A DNA stretch of 64,000 bases from Spongiactinospora sp. TRM90649 (GTDB taxonomy: Bacteria; Actinomycetota; Actinomycetes; Streptosporangiales; Streptosporangiaceae), in contig NZ_JARLTC010000002.1 in the NCBI RefSeq assembly GCF_029382225.1, positions 744,001 through 808,000 of the forward strand. Direction: 5' to 3'. Shown one piece after another: positions 51,614 through 60,907 of the stretch; position 1 is the stretch's first letter, and each line of letters starts with the position of its first letter. The position numbers were made by a program, and so were the translations under genes. The notes beneath the pieces were generated by a model. The model worked only from the letters and a program-made list of their open reading frames with translations. It was not told where the DNA came from and did not search any database.

Positions 51614-51883
51614 TCATCCGCCCTCCCGCGAGCCCGTCCCGGGGGACGCGCGCCGCCGCGCGGGGGCGCGGGCCGTCCAGGGCAGCATCCGGAAGGCGCG
51701 GTCGCTGAGCCGCTCGGGCGCGTACAGCGCGGTGAGCACGACGGTGGCGGCCAGCGCCGCCTCAAGCAGGGTGAGCGCCGCGGCCAGGCCGGGAGCGCCC
51801 GCCCACAGCGCGGTGTGCACCCCGGCCACGGTCAGCAGGGCGCCGCCCTTGGCGGCGGCATCGGCGATGACGGCGGAAGGCAT
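51614..51883 (-). CDS. Small membrane protein upstream of the phosphatase
   Basis: 89 residues from ATG 51883. Two hydrophobic helices (TVAGVHTALWAGAPGLAAALTLL, AALAATVVLTALYAPERLS) and an Arg/Pro/Gly tail. The LYAPERLSDRAFRMLPW motif recurs in actinomycete small membrane proteins beside HTH/TPR genes. Its stop is four bases before PP2C start. It diverges from the HTH/TPR gene, sharing 166 bases of regulatory DNA. Confidence 0.78.
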   Translation of the reverse strand: MPSAVIADAAAKGGALLTVAGVHTALWAGAPGLAAALTLLEAALAATVVLTALYAPERLSDRAFRMLPWTARAPARRRASPGTGSREGG

Positions 51884-52049
51884 GACCGCAGCCTGCCGCC
51901 GGAGCACCCGGTCCGGTACGGGGTCCGGACAAGGCCGGACGCACGGCACCCCGATGAGGCAGTATCCGAAGGGAGATCGGAAGGGTTCTGACGAGTTCCG
52001 CCGGGTCCTTCCGGTAGCTGACGACCGGATCGTGGATTGCGAGGCCGTG

Positions 52050-55000
52050 ATGCCGCCGCCCCGGACGCCGGAGGACTTCGCCGCCGCGTTCACCGCGCTG
52101 CTGACCGCGGGCGGCCTGACGGTCGCCGGGGTGCTGCGGCACTGCCCGGGACAGGTCAGCCGCAGCACGCTCTATGACTGGAAGAACGGCGACCACCTGC
52201 CCGAGGAGACCGGCCCGCTGCTGGCCGTCGTGGAGTCGTGCCTGGAGCGGGCCGCGCGGCGGGGCGCCGCGCTCGGCGACGCGCCCCGCGACGCCGACGG
52301 CTGGCTGCGGCTGCTCGCCGAGGCCAAGCGGGCCCGCGACACGCGCTCCACGGTCGCGGATCCGGCGGCTGGACGGCCCGTGGTCTCGGATCCTGCGGCT
52401 GGACGGCCAGTCGGCAGGTGGGATCCCGTCGTGCTCGGTGTGCACAAGGCGATCGGCGGCGGGCCGCTGCCGCGCTACGTCCGGCGCGTCCACGACGACC
52501 TGCTCTACGCGCTGCTCGATCCCGCCGTCGCCGCCAACCGGCTGGTGGCGCTGCGCGGCGGGTCGTCCACCGGCAAGTCCCGCGCGGCCTACGAGGCGGT
52601 GCGCGCGCGGCTGCCGCACCTGCCCATGTCCTACCCGCGCACCGGCGACGCGCTCGCCCGCCTGCTGACGCGCGGCGTGCCCGCCCGGTCCGTGCTGTGG
52701 CTCAACGAGCTGCGGCACTACGCCGACGACCCGGCCGGGACGCGGGCCCTGTTCGACCTGGCCGACCTGCTCGGTGAGCGGAACCACGTGGTGGCCGTGA
52801 CCACGCTGTGGCCCGCCCACTGGGCCGCGTACACCGGGAGCCACCACGGCGAGCCGTACTCCCCCGACTCGGCCAGGGCGACCCGGGAGCTGCTGATGCC
52901 GCTGCCCGAGCTGACCGGCCACGACCCCCGGCAGGTGGATCCGGGGCGCGGCGGGGTCGTGGACGTGCCCGACCGGTTCACCGCCGAGGAGGTCGCGCGG
53001 GCCCTCCGCGACGGCGACACGACGCTGGAGCAGGCCGCGACCGCCGCCGCCGGGTCCGGCGAGGACGGCAGGCTCGCCCAGTACCTCGCCGGGGTGCCCG
53101 AACTGCTGGCCCACTGGCAGGGCCCCGGGGCCGACCCATACGGCCAGGCGCTGATCACCGCCGCGCTGGACGCCGTCCGACTCGGGCATCCGTATCCGCT
53201 CGGGCGAGAGCTGCTGGAGCGCGCCGCCGTCGGCTACTTGTCCCCCGCGCACCGCGCCGTCTCAGACGCCGACCGCGCCGGACGGCTCGACCGGGCCTGG
53301 GCGTACGCGACCCGAACCCTCAAGGGCGCGATCCAGGCACTCCAGCCGGTACCGCCCGAGGACGGCATCGGCGTGGCCGGATACCGTCCGGCCGACTACC
53401 TGGAGCACTCCTCCCGGCGCACGGCCCCGCCGCCCGCCTCGCTGTGGGAGGCGCTGGCCGTCCACGCCACGGCCCCCGCGCTGATGCCGCTCGGCGTCGC
53501 CGCCGACGATCGGGGCCTGTACCGCTACGCGTTCGCGTTCTTCACCGCCGCCGTCGAGGCGGGCGAGCGGTACGCCCGCAGTTGCCTGGCCGGGCTGTTC
53601 GAGAAGACCGGCAGGACCGACGAGGCGATCACCTGGTTCGGTGCCCGGGCGGACGCCGGAGATGCCGACTCCCTGCACTGGCTGGCGAACTTCCTGCGCG
53701 ACGCGGGGCGCACGGAGGAGGCGATGGCCGCCTACCGCCGCGCGGGCAGCCCCAACGACCTGCGGTGGCTGGCCGGGATGCTGAAGCGGGCCGGGCGGGT
53801 GGACGACGCCATCGCCTGTCATCGGGAGGCGGTCGAGAAGTGGGGGGCGGAGCAAGGAGCGAGCCAGTTCGACCTGACCGATCTCCGTACCCTGATGATC
53901 GAGGCGGGCCGCACCGAGGAGCTGATCACCTGGCTGCGGGAGCGCGCCGAGGCGGGGAACGGCCTGGCAGGGGGGATGTGCGCGAGGCTTCTTGAGGAAG
54001 CCGGGCGCGTGGCGGAGGCCATCGACCTTCACCTGCTCTCCGCCAAGGTCCGCGGCGAACGTAAGCCGATTGAGCGTGCGTCCTTGATCCAGGCGGCGGC
54101 ACTGCTGGAGAAGAGCGGCCGCGTGGACGAGGCGATCGCGATCCATCGGCGGCTGGCCGACGAGCCGGACGACTACACCGCCCTCTCGGGCGACTACCAG
54201 ACCGCCCGCCTCCTCGCGGACACCGGGCGGGCCGACGAGGCCATCGCCTGGCTCCAGGGGCGCGCCGCCGCCGGGCGGCGCACCCATCGCGGACTGGCGG
54301 TGCGGTTGTTGCGCGAACAGGGCCGGGAAGCCGACGCGATCGCCTGGCTGGAGTCGCTCGCCCGCGACGGTGACCACGAGGCCGTCGTCCCGCTGACCGA
54401 GCTGCTGGAGGAGGCCGGGCGCGATGAGGAGGCGATTTGCCTGCTGCGGATCGGCGCACGCACGCACGAGTATCTGCTGTCGCGGCTGATCCGCACGCTG
54501 TTCCGGCTCGACCGCGCTGATGAGGCCGTCGCACTGTGCGCCGACGATCGGACCCGGGTGACGGTCGCCGGGCTGCTGCACGAGAACGGGCGGACGGACG
54601 ACGCCCTCGCCCTGCTGCGCGCAAGCGACCCCGAAGGCCCGGCGACGGAAGTGATCCCGGCCATCCTGCGCGAGGCTGGCCGCACCGGTGAACTGATCAC
54701 GTACCTGCGCGAACGTGCCGACGGAGGTGACGCCAAGGCCGCTCGCCGGTTGACCTCACTGCTCGTCTGGAACGGCCGTCGCGACGAGGCGATCACGTGG
54801 CTGCGCGGCCGTCCCGTCGAGCGCGACGCCTCGGCGGGCGACGAGCTGGCCGAACTGCTACGCCAGGCGTGTCGCCCGGAAGACCTGATCGTCTGGGTGG
54901 CGGGCCACCCCCAGCCCGGCTTGCGCGCTCTCTTACTGGCGGCCGAGGCCCTTCTCGAGGCCGGACGTACTGAGGAGGCGATCTCCCTCTATCAGCGCGC

Positions 55001-55367
55001 GGCCGGCCTCTACCACTCGCACACGGCCTGGTTCCAGACGCTGCCCGTGCTGACCGCGCTGCTGAGCCGACAGGGCCGGATCGACGAACTGGTCACCTGG
55101 CTCACCGGCCAGGCGGCGGCGGGCGAGTCCCAGGCGCTCAATGAGCTGACTATAGTGCTCCTGCACGCGGGCCGCGCGGAGGAGGCCCTGGCGGTCTGGG
55201 GCCGGTATGTCGAGTCGGGAGACGCCTTCAGGGGCAAGGCCGACCCGCCCGGCGACTTCGCCGACGCGTTCCGCGAGGCGGGCCACGGGGAATCGCTCGA
55301 CCGGATGCACCGCTACGGCATCGACCCCGGCGGCGCGCCCGCCCAGCCCTGGTCCACGGATACATAA
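52050..55367 (+). CDS. HTH/P-loop/TPR protein, STAND-like
   Basis: 1105 residues from ATG 52050, GAGG upstream. N-terminus (1-90) has an HTH (VSRSTLYDWKNGDHLP). Then a P-loop GGSSTGKSRAAYEAV near residue 170 and a Walker-B-like VLWLNELRHY near 214; no NB-ARC signature beyond these was seen. From about 480 to 1080 come some 16 TPR/Sel1-like repeats of the pattern AGRxDEAIxWL-x-AxAGD. HTH plus NTPase plus TPR suggests a sensor/regulator, as in STAND and antiphage proteins; actual role unknown. Confidence 0.82.
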   Translation: MPPPRTPEDFAAAFTALLTAGGLTVAGVLRHCPGQVSRSTLYDWKNGDHLPEETGPLLAVVESCLERAARRGAALGDAPRDADGWLRLLAEAKRARDTRSTVADPAAGRPVVSDPAAGRPVGRWDPVVLGVHKAIGGGPLPRYVRRVHDDLLYALLDPAVAANRLVALRGGSSTGKSRAAYEAVRARLPHLPMSYPRTGDALARLLTRGVPARSVLWLNELRHYADDPAGTRALFDLADLLGERNHVVAVTTLWPAHWAAYTGSHHGEPYSPDSARATRELLMPLPELTGHDPRQVDPGRGGVVDVPDRFTAEEVARALRDGDTTLEQAATAAAGSGEDGRLAQYLAGVPELLAHWQGPGADPYGQALITAALDAVRLGHPYPLGRELLERAAVGYLSPAHRAVSDADRAGRLDRAWAYATRTLKGAIQALQPVPPEDGIGVAGYRPADYLEHSSRRTAPPPASLWEALAVHATAPALMPLGVAADDRGLYRYAFAFFTAAVEAGERYARSCLAGLFEKTGRTDEAITWFGARADAGDADSLHWLANFLRDAGRTEEAMAAYRRAGSPNDLRWLAGMLKRAGRVDDAIACHREAVEKWGAEQGASQFDLTDLRTLMIEAGRTEELITWLRERAEAGNGLAGGMCARLLEEAGRVAEAIDLHLLSAKVRGERKPIERASLIQAAALLEKSGRVDEAIAIHRRLADEPDDYTALSGDYQTARLLADTGRADEAIAWLQGRAAAGRRTHRGLAVRLLREQGREADAIAWLESLARDGDHEAVVPLTELLEEAGRDEEAICLLRIGARTHEYLLSRLIRTLFRLDRADEAVALCADDRTRVTVAGLLHENGRTDDALALLRASDPEGPATEVIPAILREAGRTGELITYLRERADGGDAKAARRLTSLLVWNGRRDEAITWLRGRPVERDASAGDELAELLRQACRPEDLIVWVAGHPQPGLRALLLAAEALLEAGRTEEAISLYQRAAGLYHSHTAWFQTLPVLTALLSRQGRIDELVTWLTGQAAAGESQALNELTIVLLHAGRAEEALAVWGRYVESGDAFRGKADPPGDFADAFREAGHGESLDRMHRYGIDPGGAPAQPWSTDT

Positions 55368-55891
55368 CGGTTTTGGGGCCTTGTCAGGCGGCTGTGCGGA
55401 GGTAGCATGCAACGGCAGCGAAAAGTACGCGAGTGATCCCGTACGGTGATCTCGGCGAGGGAGGGCCGCGCGAGCGCCCCCGGCCACCGGCAGGTCAGCA
55501 CGTACCAGGCGAGGGACACCACGGCCCCGATCCGAGGGCCGCATATCGAAACGGAACCTCTGCCATGCACCCGATCATCGCGGCGCTCACCAGCACCGGC
55601 ATCTCCTGGACCCTCCGCCGCCCGATGGCCGTGATCGGCCCATAGCGATCCCGCCCGCACAGGACCCGGCCGGTTGCCGGCGCAGCCGACCGTGAGGACG
55701 GCGGGACGTCTACGCGTGCCCGGGCGAGCGCCCCGCCGTCCGTCCAGCGAGCCCGTCACACCCATCGAACGGGAGGTAATGCCGGAGTTCATAGGTTTTG
55801 CCCCGGCCGGGTGACCTCGCCGAATGCCGCCGACTAGCTTTGGATCCACCGGAGCAGGGCTCGATCCAGACGCGAGAACGGGGTGATCCCG
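55368..55891. other. Intergenic region after the TPR gene
   Basis: 524 bases. Minus-strand frames exist but have no ribosome site and poor codon bias; one has a hydrophobic run near 55490 that may be a decayed membrane protein. A GGAGG-ATG 12-codon frame at 55407 is too short to judge. No terminator or repeat was recognised. Confidence 0.45.
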
Positions 55892-56131
55892 ATGCTCAGG
55901 AACATGCTCACCAACACTCTCTTCGCCTTCGCGCTCATGACCGTGGCGCTCGCCGTACCGGCGACACCGGCGGCCCAGGCCACCGCCACGACGACGGCGA
56001 GCGCACAGACGACGGCCGCCGAATGCGCGGTGCACAAGTGCGAATGGCGCCACTGGAAGGGCAAGTGGTGCAAGTTCTGCAAGAAGCACGGCAAGTGGGA
56101 GCGGATGTACTGCAAGCACAAGCGCGACTGA
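55892..56131 (+). CDS. Cationic Cys-rich secreted peptide
   Basis: 79 residues from ATG 55892 (GGGGTGAT just before it), not GTG 55883. A Sec signal (LFAFALMTVALAVPATPAAQA) and a threonine-rich spacer lead to a 36-residue mature core, CAVHKCEWRHWKGKWC then KFCKKHGKWERMYCKHKRD, with five Cys, many Lys/His and four Trp. This looks like an antimicrobial or metal-binding peptide. An odd Cys number implies one free or intermolecular thiol. No immunity or modification genes are adjacent. Confidence 0.8.
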   Translation: MLRNMLTNTLFAFALMTVALAVPATPAAQATATTTASAQTTAAECAVHKCEWRHWKGKWCKFCKKHGKWERMYCKHKRD

Positions 56132-56160
56132 CACGGCTGAAGGACATGCTCCCTCCAGCG

Positions 56161-56191
56161 GGGCCGGGCCCGATCACTCAGTGCCCGGCCC
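56161..56191. terminator. Hairpin between peptide gene and reductase gene
   Basis: GGGCCGGGC (56161-56169) pairs with GCCCGGCCC (56183-56191), perfect 9-base stem, between converging genes. Confidence 0.7.
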
Positions 56192-56216
56192 TCAAGCGTG
56201 CGGGCACGTCAGGCCG

Positions 56217-56798
56217 TCACTCCGTCACGCCGTATCGCACGAGGACGAGCCGCGAGCCGGGCAGCGGCGCGGCGTCGATCAGCCGGAGCCCGGTGCGCGA
56301 GTGCCCCTCGAAGGCCCGGACGCCCCCGCCGAGCAGCGCGGGCCCGACCATGAGGTGCAGCTCGGTCACCAGACCGGCGTCCAGCAGGCCGTTCCACATG
56401 AGGTGGCTGCCGAACACCACGATGTCCCGCCCCGGCTCCCGCTTCAGCTCCGCGACCCGGTGATGCGCGTCGGCCCGCCGGACGATCTCCGTCTTGGTCC
56501 ACGGCCCGGTCCGGTCAGCGGTGAGGGTGTCGGACAGCACCACCTTCTCGATGGCGTTGTTGAGCCGGGAGATCTCCCGCTCCACGGGCGGCACGCCGGG
56601 GTCGTCGCACCGCGACGGCCAGTACTCCAGGAAGCCCTCGAACGTCGTACGGCCGAGCAGCAGGGTGTCCGCCGCGCGCAGGCGCTCGGCGTTGTAGACG
56701 TCGAAGCCCTCGTCGAACGGCATCGCCATGACGTCGTCGCCCGGCCCCGCGCCGTAGCCGTCCACCGTCACGATGTTGCACACGATCAGCTTGCGCAT
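56217..56798 (-). CDS. RibD C-terminal/dihydrofolate reductase-like protein
   Basis: 193 residues. RibD_C fold: MRKLIVCNIVTVDGYGAGPGDDV, DTLLLGRTTFEGFLEYWP, DIVVFGSHLMWNGLLDAGLVTELHLMVGPALLGGG. It is NADPH-dependent by family; folate or pyrimidine substrates are not implied. Encoded 93 bases after the ECF sigma gene on the same strand, a frequent actinomycete pair. Confidence 0.9.
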   Translation of the reverse strand: MRKLIVCNIVTVDGYGAGPGDDVMAMPFDEGFDVYNAERLRAADTLLLGRTTFEGFLEYWPSRCDDPGVPPVEREISRLNNAIEKVVLSDTLTADRTGPWTKTEIVRRADAHHRVAELKREPGRDIVVFGSHLMWNGLLDAGLVTELHLMVGPALLGGGVRAFEGHSRTGLRLIDAAPLPGSRLVLVRYGVTE

Positions 56799-56891
56799 TA
56801 CGCGAATCTCCTTCCGGCACGCGCGCCGATCGCGCGTCCCGGAAGTACAGAGACGGCGGCCGCCCCGAACTCATCGCCCGGCGCGAGATCG

Positions 56892-57893
56892 TCAGGACGA
56901 TTCCAGCGGCAGCCCGAGCCTGCGGGCGAACAGCCGGCCGACCTCGGGGTCTACGAATCCGGCGATCTCCGTGATCTTCCCCGCGCGCAGTCCGAGGACC
57001 GTGATCGCGGCGAGCCGGTAGGCGTCGTCGCGGAGGTCGTGCTGGTAGCAGGCGAACGCGGGCTGGTCGTTGGCCCGGATCGGCCGCAGCCGCCAGGCGG
57101 TCTCGAACAGGCGGTCGGCCATGAAGGCGGCCACGGCTGCGCGGCCCTCGAACCATGCGGGCAGCGGCGGCATGGTGAACCGGGCGTCGTCGGCGAGCAT
57201 CGCCACCAGGGCGGGCACGTCGGCCCGTTCCCAGGCGGCGACGAACGCCTCGATCAGGGCGCGCTCGCCGTCCGGGCCGAGCGCGGCGCGTTCGGCCCGC
57301 TGGGCGCCGGGGGCCGCGTCGCCGCCGAGCGTCCTGCGCGCCCGCTGCAGGGCGCTGTTGACGGCGGCCGGGCTGGCGTCGAGGATCCGAGCCACCTCGG
57401 CCGCCGAGTAGCCGAGCACCTCACGGAGGATCAGCACCGCGCGCTGCCTGCCGGGCAGGCGCTGCAACGCGGCCACGAAGGCCAGCTCGACGCCCTCCCT
57501 GCGCAGGTATCCTGCCTCCGGGCCGGGGTCGCCGCCCGCGACCTCGTCGTCCGGCCAAGGCTCCAGCCAGACCGGACCGCTCACCGGCTCGCCGAGTTCG
57601 GCGGTGTCGGGGCACGGCGGGCCGTACTCGGTGGAACGCAGGCGGCGGGCCCGCTGCTCGCTCATCCGCAGGCAGACGTTCGTGGTGACCCGGTAGAGCC
57701 AGGTGCGCAACGAACTGCGTCCGGCGAACCCGCCGATCCCGCGCCACGCGGCCAGCAGCGCCTCCTGCAGGGCGTCCTCGGCGTCGTGCGGCGAGCCGAG
57801 CATCCGATAGCAGTGCGCGGCCAGCTCTCCCCGATACCGCTCCACCAGCCGCTCGAACGCCCGCGCGTCCTCTCCTGGAGCCCCCTCGACCAC
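56892..57893 (-). CDS. ECF sigma factor with SnoaL-like C-terminus (SigG/TIGR02960 type)
   Basis: 333 residues. Region 2 is FERLVERYRGELAAHCYRMLGSPHDAEDALQEALLAAWRGI, region 4 LPGRQRAVLILREVLGYSAAEVARILDASPAAVNSALQRAR; the last 120 residues are SnoaL-like (FVAAWERADVPALVAMLADDARFTMPP). Such sigmas are controlled by the fused domain or by small-molecule binding, with no anti-sigma nearby. The reductase next door may be a target. TIGR02960-type length matches. Confidence 0.92.
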   Translation of the reverse strand: MVEGAPGEDARAFERLVERYRGELAAHCYRMLGSPHDAEDALQEALLAAWRGIGGFAGRSSLRTWLYRVTTNVCLRMSEQRARRLRSTEYGPPCPDTAELGEPVSGPVWLEPWPDDEVAGGDPGPEAGYLRREGVELAFVAALQRLPGRQRAVLILREVLGYSAAEVARILDASPAAVNSALQRARRTLGGDAAPGAQRAERAALGPDGERALIEAFVAAWERADVPALVAMLADDARFTMPPLPAWFEGRAAVAAFMADRLFETAWRLRPIRANDQPAFACYQHDLRDDAYRLAAITVLGLRAGKITEIAGFVDPEVGRLFARRLGLPLESS

Positions 57894-57940
57894 CCGGCCA
57901 CCCTACGCTGGGCCCCGGCCTCCGGCTCCGACCGGCTCCG

Positions 57941-58260
57941 CAGTTCGTACAGCAGGCCGAGCCGGTCGATGCGCCACAGTTGCGCCAGCACCAGAAGCGT
58001 GGCGCCGAGGACTGTGGGCCAGATCATCAGCGCGATCAGCCCCCAGCCGAGCAGGGCGAGCCCGCCAGGCGCTCGACGCCTCGACGGGGCGGAACCTGCG
58101 GGTTCAGCCACAGCCAGACGATCACGACGGCGATGGGGACCAGCGACCACCAGCCGATCCAGTCCCGGCTCCAGACCGCGAGGATCATCGCGGGGATGGC
58201 GGCGAAGCGCGTCCACACGCTCCACGGGTTGGCGTGCCGCCGCCACGCCTCGTCGGTCAT
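57941..58260 (-). pseudogene. DUF6653-like membrane protein, frameshifted and shortened
   Basis: From ATG 58260: DEAWRRHANPWSVWTRF, then WSRDWIGWWSLVPIAVVIVWLWLNPQV, a good DUF6653 start. After about residue 55 this frame runs into unlike sequence and a stop (58036). A second frame resumes ALLGWGLIALMIWPTVLGATLLVLAQLWRIDRLGLLYE, the family's last helices. The middle about 45 residues are missing and a frame change joins the parts. Not a functional gene. Confidence 0.72.
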
Positions 58261-58350
58261 CCGAAAGGCCGCAGCGACCTTGGCCAGTGCCCGGATCACC
58301 GAGCGTTTGCTCGAAACCGCCACCCGCCCACCCGCCTCTTCGCGAATTAG

Positions 58351-58829
58351 GGCCTGCGCAAGACGTCCCTGGAGGAGCTGACGGCCCCCGCGGGCATCGC
58401 CAAAACCTCGCTCTACGCGTTCTTCGACTCCAAGGAGGACCTCTACTTCGAGGCCATGCTGCGCCAGGGCGACCAGGTACGCCGACACGTGATCGACGAG
58501 GGCCTCGCCCAGGGCACCGACCCCCGCGACGGCCTCCGCCGCTTCCTGCACACCACGGTCGCCGAACTCGACACCAACCCGCTCTACCGCCGCGTGATGT
58601 CACACCCCGAGGAAATGGAAGCGGTCAGCGCCAGGCTCACCCCCGAACGCCTGGCCGCCGCCGAGTCCGGAGCCACCGCCGACCTGCTCCACTTCCTCAC
58701 CACCCACCTGCCCGGCGACCCCCACATCCTCCTCGGCACCCTGCGCGCCGACCGCCTCGGCCCAGACCTCTACCCGCGATCATGACCCGCCTGATCGACG
58801 CCATAACCACCGGCCTCACCACCGACTGA
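58351..58829 (+). pseudogene. TetR-family regulator, truncated and frameshifted
   Basis: An in-frame TAG at 58348 precedes GLRKTSLEELTAPAGIAKTSLYAFFDSKEDLYFEAML, a TetR HTH lacking its start. The effector domain follows (RHVIDEGLAQGTDP), ending YPRS-stop at 58785; the next frame continues PAIMTRLIDAITTGLTTD to 58829, so a base is missing near 58777. Normal TetR ends run RIGPDLYP...LIDALTAGL. Both ends damaged: pseudogene, or sequencing error for the second change. Confidence 0.8.
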
Positions 58830-58869
58830 CCCCGAACCCGACGATCGCGCGAAAGTGCAGGGGCTGTGC

Positions 58870-59922
58870 TCAGGAACCGCCTCTGACGATCGCGATGGTG
58901 GAAACCGATAGCAACGCCGTACCGACGATCGCGAACAGCACCCGCACGAGTAATGGAGAATCCGCCCCGACGATCGCGGGCAGCCCGATCATGAATGCCC
59001 CGAGCGCGCTGAGCGTGACCCGTGTCAGCAAGCGTGACCGCGATCTTCGAACGACCACCGGAAAGCCCGCGCTGATCTCAGGGTGCTCGCCCTCGCGACC
59101 GTGAGCGACGGTCACCCTGGTCAACGCGTCGAACCCCACGGGGGAAGGTTGCAGCCAGAACTCCACCGCGTCGTACGGTGAGCCTATGTCGCAGAAGTCT
59201 TCGAAGGAGATTCGAAGATGTGCGCCATCCGTCACGCACGACAGTCGCCGTTCATCGCCCTCTACGGAGCCGTGCGTACGAAACCACACCTTCAGCCGCA
59301 CGGCCCGCCGGTCCGACAGGAGCAGGCGGCCCTGCTCGTCGAACGGCACAGGGCCACCTCGATCGAGAACGGGTTCGTCGATGCGGATGAAGTAGGAATC
59401 CCGAAACGTCGGATGCTGGGCCAAGCGCCCCGCCGCACCGGCCCAACGCGCCGGCCCGCTGTGCATCCCGTCGTTCGCCATAGACCGACTGGGGAAGCAA
59501 CCGGTGGCCAGATAGAACTGCCCGTCGTTGAGGGCGATCAACTGATCGAGGTAGCGATGCCCCTCGGCCCTGAGTTCATCCTCGGTCACTGGATAGTCGT
59601 CGAGGTCGGTGTAGTCGCCCATGCGCAGCCGGAAGACGCAGACACCGGCCGCGCATTCGGCATCGGCCACAAGGGCGTGACGTACCGGCAGCAGAAACGG
59701 AGACCCCGACTGCCGGTCGGCGACGAAGGCCACGACACAGCTACGGCCGACCACCGATCGATCGGCGACCCATCGGCGCAAGGCCGGTGCCACGTGTCTC
59801 GCCTGATACCTCATCCGTACGAGCGCACCGGGCGGCTGGGCGAGAGCGACGAGAATGTCCTCCGTATATCGCTGCCTGGCGTTGGAGGACAGGAAGAGAA
59901 CCGACCGCTGGGAACCTGCCAT
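58870..59922 (-). CDS. Unknown protein with two C-terminal membrane helices (350 aa)
   Basis: 350 residues. A soluble N-terminal part (SVLFLSSNARQRYTEDILVALAQPPGALVRMRYQARHVAPALRRWV) and beta-rich middle (VRLKVWFRTHGSVEGDERRLSCVTDGAHLRISF) precede two hydrophobic helices (297-318, 323-345). No family recognised. Codon usage is somewhat less GC-biased than the neighbours. Membrane tail-anchoring suggests a cytoplasmic sensor or scaffold. Confidence 0.78.
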   Translation of the reverse strand: MAGSQRSVLFLSSNARQRYTEDILVALAQPPGALVRMRYQARHVAPALRRWVADRSVVGRSCVVAFVADRQSGSPFLLPVRHALVADAECAAGVCVFRLRMGDYTDLDDYPVTEDELRAEGHRYLDQLIALNDGQFYLATGCFPSRSMANDGMHSGPARWAGAAGRLAQHPTFRDSYFIRIDEPVLDRGGPVPFDEQGRLLLSDRRAVRLKVWFRTHGSVEGDERRLSCVTDGAHLRISFEDFCDIGSPYDAVEFWLQPSPVGFDALTRVTVAHGREGEHPEISAGFPVVVRRSRSRLLTRVTLSALGAFMIGLPAIVGADSPLLVRVLFAIVGTALLSVSTIAIVRGGS

Positions 59923-60284
59923 GGCCTACGATCCCTGCTGCGCGCGGATGGGGAGGACGGCGCTTCAACCATCGAAGCGAATACCGGCTCGTCGATGGAC
60001 CGCAGGGCTGTCGAGCCGATCGCGCCCTCGGAGATTCCCGTACGACGTTCTCGTGCCGCACGCGCTAACGATCTCCATGGACGCCTCCGACTGACCGCCC
60101 GTCACCCGCGACGAGCGACGCGACGACACCCACTGAGCCTCAGCGATCGTCTCCCTTACACCCGTGGATGGTCAATCGGCCTTGTGCTCCGTGCCGGCAT
60201 GGGCGTGACGCCCGCACGGGTGTCATGAGAAGGCGGGCGATGATTTCTACGCTTGGACCAGCGCCCGATCGAAGGGGGATTCCA
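59923..60284. other. Intergenic region upstream of the 350-residue gene
   Basis: 362 bases with only short overlapping frames of no conserved content. It should hold promoters for the flanking divergent genes. No repeat, tRNA or riboswitch was seen. Confidence 0.45.
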
Positions 60285-60514
60285 ATGGGACGCTGGGAAG
60301 GCAAAGACGAATGGGGGCGTCCGATCGAGTCGTCGCCGGGTGGTGAACCGACTCTAAGGACCCGCCGTACACGCCTGTCGATTCGACGAGCGTGACCTGT
60401 CCCGACCTCGTCTCGGGCGAATACCCGGACGGTACCGGCAGTGTGCGTTTCGGCGGCGGCGGCGCTGGTGACGACGGGGGCGGCTTCATGGACTGGCTCG
60501 ACCTGTTCTCCTGA
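60285..60514 (+). pseudogene. Small acidic protein gene with a frameshift
   Basis: A strong ribosome site (GAAGGGGGAT) precedes ATG 60285: MGRWEGKDEWGRPIESSPGG then EPTL in one frame; a -1 shift near 60355 continues KDPPYTPVDSTSVTCPDLVS, then a Gly/Asp-rich stretch, ending FMDWLDLFS-stop at 60514. Joined, it is 76 residues with a coherent hydrophilic composition. Without the shift the first frame stops at 60395 and turns Arg-rich. Either a pseudogene, an error, or programmed. Confidence 0.55.
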
Positions 60515-60582
60515 AAAGCATCCCGGCGCGAGGGCCGAACTCCGGCTCTCGCGTCCGCATGCCGGAAACGTAGAGGTTTCCA

Positions 60583-60907
60583 TTGATCACGACTCTCCTG
60601 CCCGGCCTCCGGGAACTTCGCGCCCCGCTCGCCTGCGGATATCCGTGGCTCCTCAACGCGTGGGCTGCCGTGGGGCGACCTGTTGCCCAAGGGCCGTCCG
60701 GAGGCGCGCCCGCTGGCGTTGGTCTATGCCGTCCTGTTCTTCCGGCAGGGGGTAGGGCGGGCCATCCGCTCGTGTGACGTCATCGCCCAGGCACTGATCA
60801 TGGGGGTGGTCGAATCCCGGTTCATCAACAAGGAGCGCGCCACCGAGAACACGGACATCAGCCTGACACGGCCCACGGCGGTCGTTGAGCGCGTTCGAGT
60901 GATATAG
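60583..60907 (+). pseudogene. Remnant of an actinomycete multi-pass membrane protein
   Basis: TTG 60583 with AGAGG upstream begins ITTLLPGLRELRAPLACGYPWLL, which I recognise as the start of a common actinomycete membrane protein (LLPGLRELRAPLAAGYLWLL). It changes frame near 60670 to LPWGDLLPKGRPEARPLALVYAV and then diverges to unlike sequence ending at 60907. Most of the parent (about 350 residues) is gone. Confidence 0.5.

Noticed and set aside
55313..56134. 273-codon minus-strand frame opposite the Cys-rich peptide
   Set aside because: Low-complexity shadow; the plus-strand gene has a signal peptide and ribosome site.
59218..60228. 336-codon plus-strand frame
   Set aside because: Antisense to the 350-residue gene and has no family motif.
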